64,000 nt of DNA from UMGS1498 sp900552335 (GTDB taxonomy: Bacteria; Bacillota_I; Bacilli_A; RF39; UBA660): positions 62,001 to 126,000 of the forward strand of contig CABSFU010000001.1 of NCBI GenBank assembly GCA_902477075.1, read 5' to 3'. Below the pieces are notes generated by a model. The model saw only the letters and a program-made list of their open reading frames with translations, did no database searches and was not told the origin of the DNA. Made by a program: the position numbers and the translations under genes. This document shows, piece after piece, positions 24,942 to 34,301 of this stretch (its first letter is position 1; the number at the start of each line of letters is the position of its first letter).

Positions 24942-27392
24942 ATGGATAGAATAATAGAAAAAAATATAGTACAAGAAGTAAAAGATTCATTCTTAGAATA
25001 TTCCATGAGTGTTATTGTAGCTCGTGCAATTCCTGATTTAAGAGATGGATTAAAGCCAGTTCATCGTAGAATTTTATATTCTATGTATGAATCTGGATAC
25101 ACAGCTGACAAACCACATCGTAAAAGTGCTAGAATTGTCGGAGATGTAATGGGAAAATATCATCCACACGGAGATTCTAGTATTTATGAAGCAATGGTTC
25201 GTATGGCTCAACCATTTAGTTTTAGACATATGTTAGTTGATGGCCATGGAAACTTTGGTAATATGGATGGCGATGGAGCAGCAGCTATGCGTTATACAGA
25301 AGCTCGTTTATCTAAGTTATCTCTAGAAATGGTACGTGATATTAACAAAGACACTGTTGATTTTAAACCTAATTTTGATGAAACAGAAAAAGAACCAGAA
25401 ATTTTACCATCTAGATTTCCTAATATTTTAGTAAATGGATCTATGGGTATTGCAGTTGGTATGGCAACTAACATTCCACCACATAATTTAGGTGAAGTTA
25501 TCGATGGTTGTGTTGCTTATATTGAAAATCCAGATATAGATACATCTGAGTTAATGCAACATATCAAAGGTCCCGATTTTCCAACTGGTGGAATTATATT
25601 AGGAAATAGTGGCATTAGAAAAGCTTATGAAACTGGTAGAGGTACTATCACAATTCGTGGAAAAGTAGAGATAGAAGAACATAATGGTAGACATAGAATT
25701 ATTGTCACTGAATTACCATACCAAGTAAATAAAAAAGAATTTCAAGAAAGAATTGGTCAATTAGTAAGAGACAAAGTATTAGATGGTATTAGTGATTTAC
25801 ATGAAGAGTCAAATTTAGAAAATCCAGTTCGTGTGGTAATTTATTTAAAGAAAGAAGCAAATGCGAATGTTGTTTTAAACAATTTATACAAGCATACTCA
25901 ACTTCAAACTACATATGGTATTAATTTATTAATGATAGATCAAAAAACACCACGTATTTTACCTTTAAAAGAAGTTATTTCTAAATACATTGATTATCAA
26001 AAAGAAATTATTATTAGAAGAACAAAATTTGATCTAAATAAGTGTGAAGCTAGAGTTCATATTTTAGAAGGATTAAAAATTGCACTAGACAATATTGATG
26101 AAATAATTAAAATTATTAAATCTTCTAAAACAGATGATATTGCTAAAGAACAGTTAATTTCTAAATTTGCATTAGATATCATACAATGTGAAGCTATTCT
26201 AGAAATGAAATTAAGAAGATTAACTGGATTAGAAAAAGACAAAATTGAAAATGAATTAAAAGAATTATTGCAACGAATTGAAGAATTAAAAGCAATATTA
26301 GCTTCAGAGCAAAAAGTATTAGATATTATTAAAACAGAGTTATTAGAAATTAAAGATAAATACAGCGATGAAAGAAGAACTCATATTGATATGACAGCTA
26401 TTGAATACATAGAAGATGAATCTTTAATTCCAGAAGAAAATGTAATTATTACATTAACAAATAAGGGATACATTAAAAGATTAGCTAGTGATACTTATAA
26501 ATCTCAAAATAGAGGTGGAGTAGGTATCAAAGGAGTGACTACTAATGAGGAAGATTTTGCTCAATATTTATTAACAATGAGTACTCATGATTACGTATTA
26601 TTCTTTACAAATAAAGGTAAAACTTATCGTATGAAAGGATATGAAATTCCATTATTTAACAGACAATCTAAGGGGTTACCAATTATTAATTTAATTCCAA
26701 TTGAAAAAGAAGAATACGTAACAGCTATGTTAAAAATTGAAAAAGAAGAACAAAATAAATATATTGTTTTCTGTACAAAATCTGGATTGATTAAACGTAC
26801 AAATATTAAAGAATTTGATAATATACGTACTAATGGTAAACTTGCTATCACTTTAAAAGACGATGATGAATTGATTGCTGCAAAGAAAACAAGTGGCGAA
26901 AATGAAATATTGATAGCTTCATCAAACGGTAGAATGATTCGCTTTGAAGAAAAAGAAATTAGAATTATGGGAAGAACAGCGTCCGGAGTCAAGGGAATTA
27001 ACGTAGAAAATGGTATTTGCGTTGGTTGTGAGATAGCAGAAGCAGGACAACAAATTTTAGTAGTAACAGAAAAAGGTTATGGCAAAAAGACTAATCTTGA
27101 TGAATATAGAATGACACATAGAGGAAGTAAAGGTGTAAAAGCCTTAAATGTAACTGCAAAAAATGGTAATATTGTTTCCTTTAAAACTGTAAGTGATAAT
27201 GAAGACCTTATGATTATAACAAATAATGGAATTGTTATAAGATTACCATTAGAACAAGTTTCATCAACTGGTCGTGTAGCGCAAGGCGTTAAGTTAATTA
27301 ATTTAAAAGATGAACAAATAGTTAGTACGATAGCTATTGTAGAAAAAGAAGAAACAGAAATAAATGTAGAAATAGAAGAAAGTAAAGAATAA
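24942..27392 (+). CDS. gyrA: DNA gyrase subunit A
   Basis: GyrA cuts and rejoins DNA in the gyrase tetramer. The protein (816 aa) has the winged-helix core with RIVGDVMGKYHPHGDSSIYE (quinolone region with Asp-Ser) and the active-site tyrosine in AMRYTEARL. The C-terminal beta-pinwheel has repeated blades and the GyrA-box-like QNRGGVGIKG. The last ~20 residues are acidic (EKEETEINVEIEESKE). It starts 9 bases after gyrB. Confidence 0.98.
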   Translation: MDRIIEKNIVQEVKDSFLEYSMSVIVARAIPDLRDGLKPVHRRILYSMYESGYTADKPHRKSARIVGDVMGKYHPHGDSSIYEAMVRMAQPFSFRHMLVDGHGNFGNMDGDGAAAMRYTEARLSKLSLEMVRDINKDTVDFKPNFDETEKEPEILPSRFPNILVNGSMGIAVGMATNIPPHNLGEVIDGCVAYIENPDIDTSELMQHIKGPDFPTGGIILGNSGIRKAYETGRGTITIRGKVEIEEHNGRHRIIVTELPYQVNKKEFQERIGQLVRDKVLDGISDLHEESNLENPVRVVIYLKKEANANVVLNNLYKHTQLQTTYGINLLMIDQKTPRILPLKEVISKYIDYQKEIIIRRTKFDLNKCEARVHILEGLKIALDNIDEIIKIIKSSKTDDIAKEQLISKFALDIIQCEAILEMKLRRLTGLEKDKIENELKELLQRIEELKAILASEQKVLDIIKTELLEIKDKYSDERRTHIDMTAIEYIEDESLIPEENVIITLTNKGYIKRLASDTYKSQNRGGVGIKGVTTNEEDFAQYLLTMSTHDYVLFFTNKGKTYRMKGYEIPLFNRQSKGLPIINLIPIEKEEYVTAMLKIEKEEQNKYIVFCTKSGLIKRTNIKEFDNIRTNGKLAITLKDDDELIAAKKTSGENEILIASSNGRMIRFEEKEIRIMGRTASGVKGINVENGICVGCEIAEAGQQILVVTEKGYGKKTNLDEYRMTHRGSKGVKALNVTAKNGNIVSFKTVSDNEDLMIITNNGIVIRLPLEQVSSTGRVAQGVKLINLKDEQIVSTIAIVEKEETEINVEIEESKE

Positions 27393-27409
27393 AATCTTTG
27401 CTTTTTTTT
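27382..27409 (+). terminator. Terminator of the recF-gyrB-gyrA transcript
   Basis: GTAAAGA, loop, TCTTTGC and 8 T. The first arm lies within the last gyrA codons. Confidence 0.7.
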
Positions 27410-27410
27410 A

Positions 27411-27426
27411 TGTTTCACGTGAAACA
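27411..27426. promoter_or_regulatory. parS: parS centromere site 1
   Basis: TGTTTCACGTGAAACA, a perfect 16-bp palindrome equal to the consensus ParB/Spo0J binding site, right after the gyrA terminator. Confidence 0.95.
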
Positions 27427-27447
27427 TAAAAAAATAATTAAATGTAA

Positions 27448-27463
27448 TGTTTCACGTGAAACA
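27448..27463. promoter_or_regulatory. parS: parS centromere site 2
   Basis: Second perfect copy of the 16-bp palindrome, 37 bases after site 1 (start to start). Confidence 0.95.
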
Positions 27464-27532
27464 TTGATAAAATACTAATTATAAATTGTAAATTATTTAT
27501 TTTGATATATAATTAATAAAAAATAAAAGCTT

Positions 27533-27583
27533 TATTGAATTTTGTTATAGTTTAGTGATTTAAATAATAAAAAAAATTCAATA
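27533..27583. repeat. Inverted repeat between parS 2 and parS 3
   Basis: TATTGAATTTT (27533-27543) and AAAATTCAATA (27573-27583) are perfect inverted copies with a 29-base A/T spacer. No gene lies here. Possible hairpin or binding site within the centromere region; function unknown. Confidence 0.45.
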
Positions 27584-27608
27584 GAAAAATATTAACACAC
27601 TAAAATAA

Positions 27609-27624
27609 TGTTTCACGTGAAACA
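27609..27624. promoter_or_regulatory. parS: parS centromere site 3
   Basis: Third perfect copy of TGTTTCACGTGAAACA, 161 bases after site 2 (start to start) and directly upstream of the SRP RNA promoter. Confidence 0.95.
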
Positions 27625-27635
27625 TTGATAAAAAA

Positions 27636-27664
27636 TTGATTTAATAGAAAAAATAATATATATT
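27636..27664 (+). promoter_or_regulatory. Promoter of the SRP RNA gene
   Basis: TTGATT (27636-27641), 17 bases, TATATT (27659-27664), with the predicted start near 27671, matching the first paired base of the RNA. Confidence 0.7.
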
Positions 27665-27669
27665 ATTAC

Positions 27670-27752
27670 TGACACAACATTTATATTTGAAACAGGTCAG
27701 GATTGGAAAATAGCAGCCTTAAGAGTCAATGAATGTGTGTGTCACTTTTTTT
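27670..27752 (+). ncRNA. ffs: Small (4.5S-like) signal recognition particle RNA
   Basis: The core GGTCAGGATTGGAAAATAGC followed by AGCC is the helix-8 asymmetric loop and GGAA-type tetraloop that binds Ffh. The ends pair: TGACAC (27670-27675) with GTGTCA (27739-27744), followed by a T tract that ends transcription. No Alu domain is present, so this is the short form of about 75 nt. It lies immediately upstream of tadA and dnaX, a usual position in Firmicutes. Confidence 0.88.
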
Positions 27753-27770
27753 ATATAAAGCGGTGATATT

Positions 27771-28202
27771 ATGAATGAAAAATATATGAATATAGCTTTA
27801 ATAGAAGCAAAAAAAGCATATAAAAAAAATGAAGTGCCAATTGGCTGTATAATTGTAAAAAATAACAAAATAATATCGAAAGCATACAATAAAAAAGAAA
27901 AAACAAATGTGGTGACAAAACATGCAGAAATTATAGCAATTGAAAAAGCATGTAAAAAATTAAAAACATGGCATTTAAATGATTGTATTTTATATACTAC
28001 AGTTGAACCATGCTTAATGTGCACAGGAGCTATTATACAATCTAGAATGAAAAAAGTAGTATATGCTACTGAAAACGAAAAATATGGTTCTTTAAATAAA
28101 ATTGTAAAAGAAAGTAAATCAAAATTAGAAATCGAAAAAAATATTTTGGCAGAAAAATCAATTTCTTTATTACAAAATTTTTTTAATAAAAAAAGAAAGT
28201 AA
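27771..28202 (+). CDS. tadA: tRNA(adenosine-34) deaminase
   Basis: TadA deaminates A34 to inosine in tRNA-Arg(ACG). The protein (143 aa) has the catalytic HAEIIAIEKA and the second zinc motif TVEPCLMCTGAI, with the preceding VPIGCIIV. Slightly shorter than the usual 150-160 aa. It follows the SRP RNA by 18 bases and has its own terminator. Confidence 0.93.
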   Translation: MNEKYMNIALIEAKKAYKKNEVPIGCIIVKNNKIISKAYNKKEKTNVVTKHAEIIAIEKACKKLKTWHLNDCILYTTVEPCLMCTGAIIQSRMKKVVYATENEKYGSLNKIVKESKSKLEIEKNILAEKSISLLQNFFNKKRK

Positions 28203-28218
28203 AGACTACTTTCTTTTT
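28191..28218 (+). terminator. Terminator of tadA
   Basis: AAAAGAAAGTA, loop AAGAC, TACTTTCTTTT. The stop codon sits at the end of the first arm. Confidence 0.8.
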
Positions 28219-28235
28219 CATTAAAATGATATAAT
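28207..28235 (+). promoter_or_regulatory. Extended -10 promoter of the dnaX operon
   Basis: TGATATAAT at 28227-28235 is an extended -10; the -35 position reads TACTTT and overlaps the tadA terminator. Confidence 0.5.
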
Positions 28236-28255
28236 ATGAAAGATGAGGTGATAGG

Positions 28256-29878
28256 ATGTATCAGAGTTTATATAGAAAATATAGACCAAAATCATTTAAT
28301 GAAGTAGTTGGTCAAACAGTAATTGTTCAAACGTTAAAAAATTCTGTCAAAAAGAATAAACTATCACACGCTTATTTATTTGCAGGACCAAGAGGTACAG
28401 GAAAAACTAGTATTGCTAAAATATTAGCTAAAACAATTAATTGTGAAAATTTAATAGATGCCAATCCATGTAATAAATGTGTTAATTGTACACAAATAAA
28501 TAATAAGCAATTTGTAGATATTATAGAAATAGATGCAGCTTCTAATAATGGAGTGGATGAAATAAGAGAAATAAACAATAAAGTAAATTTAGTTCCTAGT
28601 ATGGGAAAATATAAAGTATATATTATAGATGAAGTTCATATGTTAACAACTGGTGCATTTAATGCTTTATTAAAAACGCTGGAAGAACCTCCGTCTCATA
28701 TCATTTTCATTCTAGCAACAACAGAACCTCATAAAATTCCTGCTACAATCTTGTCAAGATGTCAACGTTTTGATTTTAAAAAAATAAGTCAAATTGAAAT
28801 GAAAAAAAGAATAGATCAAATAGTAAAAGAGGAAAATATTAAGATAGAAGAAGAGGCTATTGATGAAATATCGATTTTGTCAGATGGTGGTATGCGTGAT
28901 GCATTAAGTATGTTAGATCAGGCTATAGCTTATTCAGATGATAATATTACTATTCAAGATATTCATGAAATAAATGGCACTATTACCAACAATGAACTTG
29001 GTGATTTTATATATAAACTAATGAATAATAATACAAAAGAAATATTAAACAAAATAGATGAGTTAGATATTAAGGGAAAAGATTTTGTAAAACTAACCGA
29101 AGAAATTATTTTGTTTTTAAGAAATCTATTAATTTCCAAGATGATAAATGAATCAAATGATGAAACAATTCTTGAATTAAAAGAACTGATGAATGCAGAT
29201 CAAATAATGAATTATATTAAAAAATTTAATTCAATTCTAAATGAAATGAAAAATTCTAATCATCCACGAATTATATTTGAGGTATTAATGATACAATTAT
29301 TAGATAAAACAAAGCAGAATTCAGAAGAACCAATAAGAAAACCTAAAATAGATGATAGTTTAAATAAAACACCAAAAATTGAAAATAAAAAATTAGATGA
29401 TTCAAAGATTGAGCAAGTAATAGAAAACAATCAAGCTAACATTATCAATTCTATGAAGAAAATAAGGATAAATAATACTTTGTGTCAATTAGACAAAAAT
29501 AAGGCAATTTTAATAAAACAAAAACTGCAAGAAATGAATAATACATTAATATTAGATGAATATGCCATTTATTATTCTATGCTGCTAGAAGGGAAATTAA
29601 CTGCTTATGGAAATAATACATTAATATTTGTATTTGGGACAGAAGGTTTATCAAATGAATTTAATCAAAATATAGAAGAAATAGAAAAAATGTTGAAAAA
29701 ATATTTAAATGAAGATTGTAAAGTAATAGCAACTTATCAACAAGAATGGAACAACATAAAAATAGAATATGCTAAAAATAAAAATCAATATCATTATATA
29801 GAAGAGCCAAAGTTAACTACAAAAAAACAAGAAAATAGTATTGAACAAGAATTTGAAAATATAATAGAGTATAGTTAG
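28256..29878 (+). CDS. dnaX: DNA polymerase III gamma/tau subunit
   Basis: DnaX is the clamp-loader ATPase that also links the polymerases at the fork. The protein (540 aa) has YRPKSFNEVVGQ, Walker A GPRGTGKTS, the zinc cluster CNKCVNC, Walker B IIDEVHML and the sensor ATTEPHKIPATILSRCQ. The C-terminal half is a long, Lys/Asn/Glu-rich tau-like region. No A-rich slippage heptamer was specifically confirmed. First gene of the dnaX-ybaB-recR-bofA unit. Confidence 0.96.
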   Translation: MYQSLYRKYRPKSFNEVVGQTVIVQTLKNSVKKNKLSHAYLFAGPRGTGKTSIAKILAKTINCENLIDANPCNKCVNCTQINNKQFVDIIEIDAASNNGVDEIREINNKVNLVPSMGKYKVYIIDEVHMLTTGAFNALLKTLEEPPSHIIFILATTEPHKIPATILSRCQRFDFKKISQIEMKKRIDQIVKEENIKIEEEAIDEISILSDGGMRDALSMLDQAIAYSDDNITIQDIHEINGTITNNELGDFIYKLMNNNTKEILNKIDELDIKGKDFVKLTEEIILFLRNLLISKMINESNDETILELKELMNADQIMNYIKKFNSILNEMKNSNHPRIIFEVLMIQLLDKTKQNSEEPIRKPKIDDSLNKTPKIENKKLDDSKIEQVIENNQANIINSMKKIRINNTLCQLDKNKAILIKQKLQEMNNTLILDEYAIYYSMLLEGKLTAYGNNTLIFVFGTEGLSNEFNQNIEEIEKMLKKYLNEDCKVIATYQQEWNNIKIEYAKNKNQYHYIEEPKLTTKKQENSIEQEFENIIEYS

Positions 29879-29889
29879 GAGAAATAAAA

Positions 29890-30186
29890 ATGAATATACA
29901 AGCAATGATGAAACAAGCTCAAAAATTACAAAAAGATATGATGAGTGAAAAAGAAAAAATAGATAACACAGAATATATAGGTACTTCTTCTTTTGTAACA
30001 GTCAAAATGATGGGTAATAAAACTGTAAAAGAAGTAAAGATAGATATGGAATCTATTGATAAAGATGAAATAGAATTATTACAAGATATGATAGTGGTAG
30101 CTATCAATCAAGCAATTCAAAAAATAGATGAGGATACTGAAAAAAAATTAGGTAAATATACAAAAGGAATGCCAGGTTTATTTTAA
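29890..30186 (+). CDS. ybaB: YbaB/EbfC nucleoid-associated protein
   Basis: A small DNA-binding dimer usually encoded between dnaX and recR. The 98-aa protein starts MNIQAMMKQAQKLQKDM and ends GKYTKGMPGLF, both typical. It is 12 bases after dnaX and its stop overlaps the recR start by one base. Confidence 0.95.
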   Translation: MNIQAMMKQAQKLQKDMMSEKEKIDNTEYIGTSSFVTVKMMGNKTVKEVKIDMESIDKDEIELLQDMIVVAINQAIQKIDEDTEKKLGKYTKGMPGLF

Positions 30187-30785
30187 TGAAATATCCAAAA
30201 ACTTTAAATGAACTAATCGAATGCTTTAAAAAACTACCTGGTATTGGGGAGAAAACAGCAGAACGTTATGCATTATCTTCATTAGAATTAAGTGATGAAA
30301 TATTAGAACTATTTTCCACATCATTAAAAAATTTAAAAAAAAATATCAAGAGATGTAGCATATGTAATAACTTTTCAGAAGGTGATATATGTGAAATTTG
30401 TAAAATTCAAGACCGAGATAAACAAACTATATGTTTAGTAGAATCTCCAAAAAACGTTGTATTATTTGAAAAATTAGGTATTTATAATGGTGTATATCAT
30501 GTATTAGATGGATTAATTTCTCCTTTAGATGGAGTGAATCCAGAAGACATCAAAATTAATAAATTAATAGATAGAATTGATAAAGAAAATATAAAAGAAA
30601 TTATTATTGCCATAAAACCTGGAATAGAGGGGGAAACAACAGCTTTATATATTACAAAAATATTAGAAAATAAAAATGTTAAAATTACTAAAATAGCGCA
30701 TGGTATTCCTCTTGGAATTGATATGGAATATATTGATGCCTTAACATTGGAGCAAGCATTAGAGGATAGAACTTCTATTTCTTAG
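30186..30785 (+). CDS. recR: Recombination mediator RecR
   Basis: RecR works with RecF and RecO to load RecA. The protein (199 aa) has the helix-hairpin-helix KLPGIGEKTAERYA, the zinc finger CSICNNFSEGDICEIC, and the TOPRIM domain (CLVESPKNVVLFE, then GVYHVLDGLISPLDGV). Normal length. One-base overlap with ybaB. Confidence 0.96.
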   Translation: MKYPKTLNELIECFKKLPGIGEKTAERYALSSLELSDEILELFSTSLKNLKKNIKRCSICNNFSEGDICEICKIQDRDKQTICLVESPKNVVLFEKLGIYNGVYHVLDGLISPLDGVNPEDIKINKLIDRIDKENIKEIIIAIKPGIEGETTALYITKILENKNVKITKIAHGIPLGIDMEYIDALTLEQALEDRTSIS

Positions 30786-30815
30786 TAGACAAGCATATTA
30801 TTTAATGGTGATAAT

Positions 30816-31004
30816 ATGTTGAAAAAAATATTAGATGTAATGAAAAAAATAATATTCAGTATTCTCCTTTTATATGGGTACAATATGATTGCAACCCCCA
30901 TAAATGTGATGATACCAATAAATTTTATAACCATTGGAGCTGTAACAATATTAGGATTTCCAGCTCTATTTGCGTTTATTATTATTAATATAGTTGTATT
31001 TTAA
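30816..31004 (+). CDS. bofA: BofA-like small membrane protein
   Basis: BofA in Bacillus holds the sigma-K protease SpoIVFB inactive in the mother cell. This 62-aa protein has two membrane segments, with VMIPINFITIGAVTILGFPAL corresponding to the family's IPIN-(L/F)-(V/I)T...LG-(I/F)PG/A pattern. The N-terminus MLKKILDVMKKIIFS is basic. Position after recR is as in Bacillus. Non-spore-formers can carry the family, so it does not prove sporulation. Confidence 0.75.
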   Translation: MLKKILDVMKKIIFSILLLYGYNMIATPINVMIPINFITIGAVTILGFPALFAFIIINIVVF

Positions 31005-31015
31005 GGAAGTGTAAT

Positions 31016-31966
31016 ATGTTAGATGAATACGAGGTAGAACAAAGTAAAGTAGTAAAAATACTTAAAAATAGTATTTTAAAAGACAAGATATCACATGCTT
31101 ATTTATTTGAAACAAATGGATATAAAAATAAAAAAAATGTAGCATTAGCGTTCGCTAAAATGATATTATGCCCTTATCATTATAGTAATAATAAAAATTG
31201 TGTAAATTGTACACAATGTAAAAATATAGATAAAAATATATTTCCAGAAATTAAAATTATTGAACCAGATGGTTTGTGGATAAAAAAAGAACAATTAGAT
31301 GTTTTACAAAAAGAATTTAGTGAAAAAAGTATTTTATCTAACAAAAAAATTTATATTATAAATAATGCTGATCGATTAAATAAATCCGCTTCTAATTCTA
31401 TTCTTAAATTTTTAGAAGAACCAGAAGAAAATATAATAGCAATCCTTATAACAGATAATATGTACCAATTATTAAATACCATTATATCTAGATGTCAGAT
31501 TATAAGTTTTACTCGTGAACATAATATTTCGACAACAACATTTGTAGAAAAAATAAAAAATGGCATTAACATATCAGAAAAAAAACAAAATACAGATGAA
31601 ACAATTTTAGCACAAGTAGAACAAGTTATAGAATTTATAAAATATTATGAAAAAAATAAAATAGATACTATTTTAAAAACACAAAAATTATGGCATAATA
31701 ATTTTAAAGAAAAAGATGACATTTTATTTGCAATAAATGTTATGATTTTATTTTATCAAGACATATTAAATTATAAACTTGATAGAAATATTAAAATATT
31801 TAATCCTTTTGAAGAACAAATAAGAGAATTAGCTAATAACAATACAACAATGAGTTTAACAAAGAAAATGAATATTTTAATACAATCAAAACAAAAAATA
31901 AATGTAAATATAAATGCTTCTTTATTTATAGATAAAATAATTATGGATTTAGAAAGATGTGATTAG
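31016..31966 (+). CDS. holB: DNA polymerase III delta-prime subunit
   Basis: Delta-prime is the stator of the clamp loader. The protein (316 aa) resembles DnaX (SHAYLFE, zinc cysteines CVNCTQC, KKIYIINNADRLNKSASNSILKFLEEP split by a variable loop) but lacks a proper Walker A. The region at residue 30 reads TNGYKNKKNVALAFAK, as expected for a non-ATPase subunit. It lies 11 bases after the bofA-like gene and its stop abuts ricT. Confidence 0.92.
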   Translation: MLDEYEVEQSKVVKILKNSILKDKISHAYLFETNGYKNKKNVALAFAKMILCPYHYSNNKNCVNCTQCKNIDKNIFPEIKIIEPDGLWIKKEQLDVLQKEFSEKSILSNKKIYIINNADRLNKSASNSILKFLEEPEENIIAILITDNMYQLLNTIISRCQIISFTREHNISTTTFVEKIKNGINISEKKQNTDETILAQVEQVIEFIKYYEKNKIDTILKTQKLWHNNFKEKDDILFAINVMILFYQDILNYKLDRNIKIFNPFEEQIRELANNNTTMSLTKKMNILIQSKQKINVNINASLFIDKIIMDLERCD

Positions 31967-32746
31967 ATGAAAGTAGTAGGAGTTGTATTTGAAAATGATG
32001 ATAAAATATACTATTTAGATGCTTCTAAATTTGATTTAAAAAAAAATATAACAGTAGTAGCAAAAACAGAAAAAGGATTATTTTTTGCTAAAGTAGTTTC
32101 AGTCAATGAAAATGACAAAGAAATAATTGGACAAGTTGTTAGAATATCCTCTAAAAAAGATTATTTGGAATTTAAAAATAATCAAAAATTAGCCCGTGAA
32201 GCATTAAAAAAATGTCGAAACTTAGCTGAAAAATATCATTTAAATATGAATATTATTGATGCTACTTTTAATTTAAATAAAGACCAATTATTATTTCATT
32301 TTTATTCAGATGAAAGAATTGATTTCAGAAATCTAGCAAAAGAATTAGCTTCTATTTACAAAACAAGAATAGAATTAAGACAAATAGGAGTAAGAGATAA
32401 GGCAAAAAAAGTTGGTGGCTATGGAAGTTGTGGTCAAAAATTATGTTGTTCTAGATTTTTAAATGATTTTGATTCTATTTCTATTACTATGGCTAAAAAT
32501 CAAAATTTATCATTAAATCCAAATAAAATAAATGGAATCTGTGGAAGATTATTATGTTGTTTAAAGTATGAAAATGAAACGTATCAAAAATGTAAAAAGA
32601 AGTTACCAAAAATAGGTGAAATTGTTGAAATAAATAATGAAAAAGGTCAGGTAATAAGTGTAAACTTAATTAAAGAAACTTATAAAGTGGATTTACAAAA
32701 ACAAGGAATTGTAGAGGTTCAATATAAAGATGGAAGTAGTAAATGA
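31967..32746 (+). CDS. ricT: PSP1-domain protein RicT (YaaT)
   Basis: In Bacillus, RicT forms the Fe-S Y-complex with RicA and RicF that stimulates RNase Y and affects competence and sporulation. The protein (259 aa) has the PSP1 core (REALKKCRNLAEKYHLNMN) and cysteine-rich GSCGQKLCCSRFL and GICGRLLCCLKYE with the Cys clusters expected to bind Fe-S. It is directly after holB, as in Bacillus (holB-yaaT), and its end overlaps the next gene by 17 bases. Confidence 0.93.
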   Translation: MKVVGVVFENDDKIYYLDASKFDLKKNITVVAKTEKGLFFAKVVSVNENDKEIIGQVVRISSKKDYLEFKNNQKLAREALKKCRNLAEKYHLNMNIIDATFNLNKDQLLFHFYSDERIDFRNLAKELASIYKTRIELRQIGVRDKAKKVGGYGSCGQKLCCSRFLNDFDSISITMAKNQNLSLNPNKINGICGRLLCCLKYENETYQKCKKKLPKIGEIVEINNEKGQVISVNLIKETYKVDLQKQGIVEVQYKDGSSK

Positions 32747-33449
32747 TATTCTTGGATATCAAAATTTAAAAATATATCAAAATACAGATATGTTTCAATT
32801 TTCTTTGGATTCTGTACTACTTGCTAATTTTGTCACAATAAATCCGAAAGTCCATAACATTTTAGACATTGGTACTGGAAATGCTATTATACCTATTATT
32901 TTAAGTAAAAAGACATCTGCCAAAATAACAGGTGTAGAAATTCAAAAAGAATCATTTAAATTAGCTATTAAATCTGTGAAAATAAATCAATTAGAAAATC
33001 AAATTCAATTAATTCAAAGTGATATTAAAGAATATAGCCAAAAGTTATCCACTGAAACATTTGATGTAATTACCTGTAATCCACCTTTCTTTAAAATAAA
33101 TGAAAATTCAAATGTAAATGAAAGTATTTATAAAAGAATTGCTAGACATGAAATTTACTTAAATTTAGAAGATATTATTACTATAAGTAAAAAAATATTA
33201 AAAAATAATGGCAGATTAGCTATAGTGCATAGACCAGAAAGATTAATAGAAATTATAATACTTATGAAAAAACATCGTATTGAACCAAAAAAAATTTGTT
33301 TCATTTATCCAAAAATAGGAAAAGAAGCCAACATATTATTAATAGAGGGTGTAAAAAATGGAAAATCGGGTTTAAAAATATTACCTCCCATTTATACATA
33401 TGACACAAATGGTAATTATACAGAAGAAATTCAAAAATTTTTTAGTTAG
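32730..33449 (+). CDS. trmN6: tRNA1(Val) (adenine37-N6)-methyltransferase-like
   Basis: A class I SAM methyltransferase (239 aa) with ILDIGTGNAIIPIIL and the amino-methyltransferase NPPFFK motif, most like YabB/TrmN6. Bacillus YabB lies in the same gene order. It starts inside the end of ricT. TCNPPFF specifies an N6-adenine or similar exocyclic amine target; the tRNA substrate is inferred from the family. Confidence 0.88.
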   Translation: MEVVNDILGYQNLKIYQNTDMFQFSLDSVLLANFVTINPKVHNILDIGTGNAIIPIILSKKTSAKITGVEIQKESFKLAIKSVKINQLENQIQLIQSDIKEYSQKLSTETFDVITCNPPFFKINENSNVNESIYKRIARHEIYLNLEDIITISKKILKNNGRLAIVHRPERLIEIIILMKKHRIEPKKICFIYPKIGKEANILLIEGVKNGKSGLKILPPIYTYDTNGNYTEEIQKFFS

Positions 33450-33460
33450 GAGAATTCACT

Positions 33461-34300
33461 ATGTCACAAATTAGTTATAATAACACTCCAACATTGTACT
33501 TGATACCAACTCCAATTGGTAATCTAGATGATATTACACTTAGAGCAATTCATGTATTAAAGGAAGTAGAAGTGGTATTTTCAGAAGATACAAGAGTAAC
33601 TGCTCTATTATTAAATCATTTAAATATCAAAAAAAAATTAATATCTAATCATGAATACAATGAGAGAGAAAATAAAGATAAATTGTTAGAATACTTAAAA
33701 AACGGTTATTCTGTTGGACTGGTAAGTGATCGTGGAACGCCTGTTATTAGTGATCCAGGATATGAATTAGCTCAAGTGGCAATCGAAAATAATTACAATG
33801 TTGTATCTTTACCAGGAGCAACTGCATTAATACCAGCACTTACTGTTTCTGGAATTGAACCAATGCCTTTTTTATATTATGGTTTTTTAAATAGCAAAGA
33901 AAGTAAAAGAAAAAAAGAGTTAGAAAATTTAAAAAATATAAAATATACAATGATTTTTTATGAAGCTCCACATCGTATTACCAAGACATTAGAAGAAATG
34001 TTAGAAATTTTGGGAAATAGAAAAATTAGTATTTCTCGGGAAATAACTAAAAAATTTGAAGAAGTTTATAGAGGAACTATTCAAGATGTAATAGAAGAAA
34101 CCAAGGAAATCAAGGGTGAAATCGTTATTGTTGTTTCGGGAAATAAAGAAGAAATTTCCTATGATGATTTAAGTATCGAAGATCATATTAATTTGTATAT
34201 TAAAAATGGTTTAAATTCTAAAGAAGCAATCAAAAAAGTAGCAGAAGATAGAAATATTAAAAAAAGCGAAGTTTATAATATTTATCATAGAGGTGAATAA
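33461..34300 (+). CDS. rsmI: 16S rRNA (cytidine1402-2'-O)-methyltransferase
   Basis: RsmI methylates the 2'-OH of C1402. The protein (279 aa) has TLYLIPTPIGNLDDITLRA, the SEDTRVT motif, GLVSDRGTPVISDPGYELA and SLPGATALIPAL, all diagnostic. It lies 11 bases after trmN6 with AGGAG before the ATG, and its end leads into pth. Confidence 0.96.
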   Translation: MSQISYNNTPTLYLIPTPIGNLDDITLRAIHVLKEVEVVFSEDTRVTALLLNHLNIKKKLISNHEYNERENKDKLLEYLKNGYSVGLVSDRGTPVISDPGYELAQVAIENNYNVVSLPGATALIPALTVSGIEPMPFLYYGFLNSKESKRKKELENLKNIKYTMIFYEAPHRITKTLEEMLEILGNRKISISREITKKFEEVYRGTIQDVIEETKEIKGEIVIVVSGNKEEISYDDLSIEDHINLYIKNGLNSKEAIKKVAEDRNIKKSEVYNIYHRGE

Positions 34301-34301
34301 A

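Noticed and set aside
24029..27427. Open frames antisense to gyrB and gyrA
   Set aside because: They mirror the codon pattern of the real genes, lack ribosome-binding sites and give Ser/Ile-rich nonsense proteins.
27411..27624. Repeated palindromes considered as a CRISPR array
   Set aside because: The 16-bp units are perfect parS palindromes with irregular spacing and no cas genes nearby.
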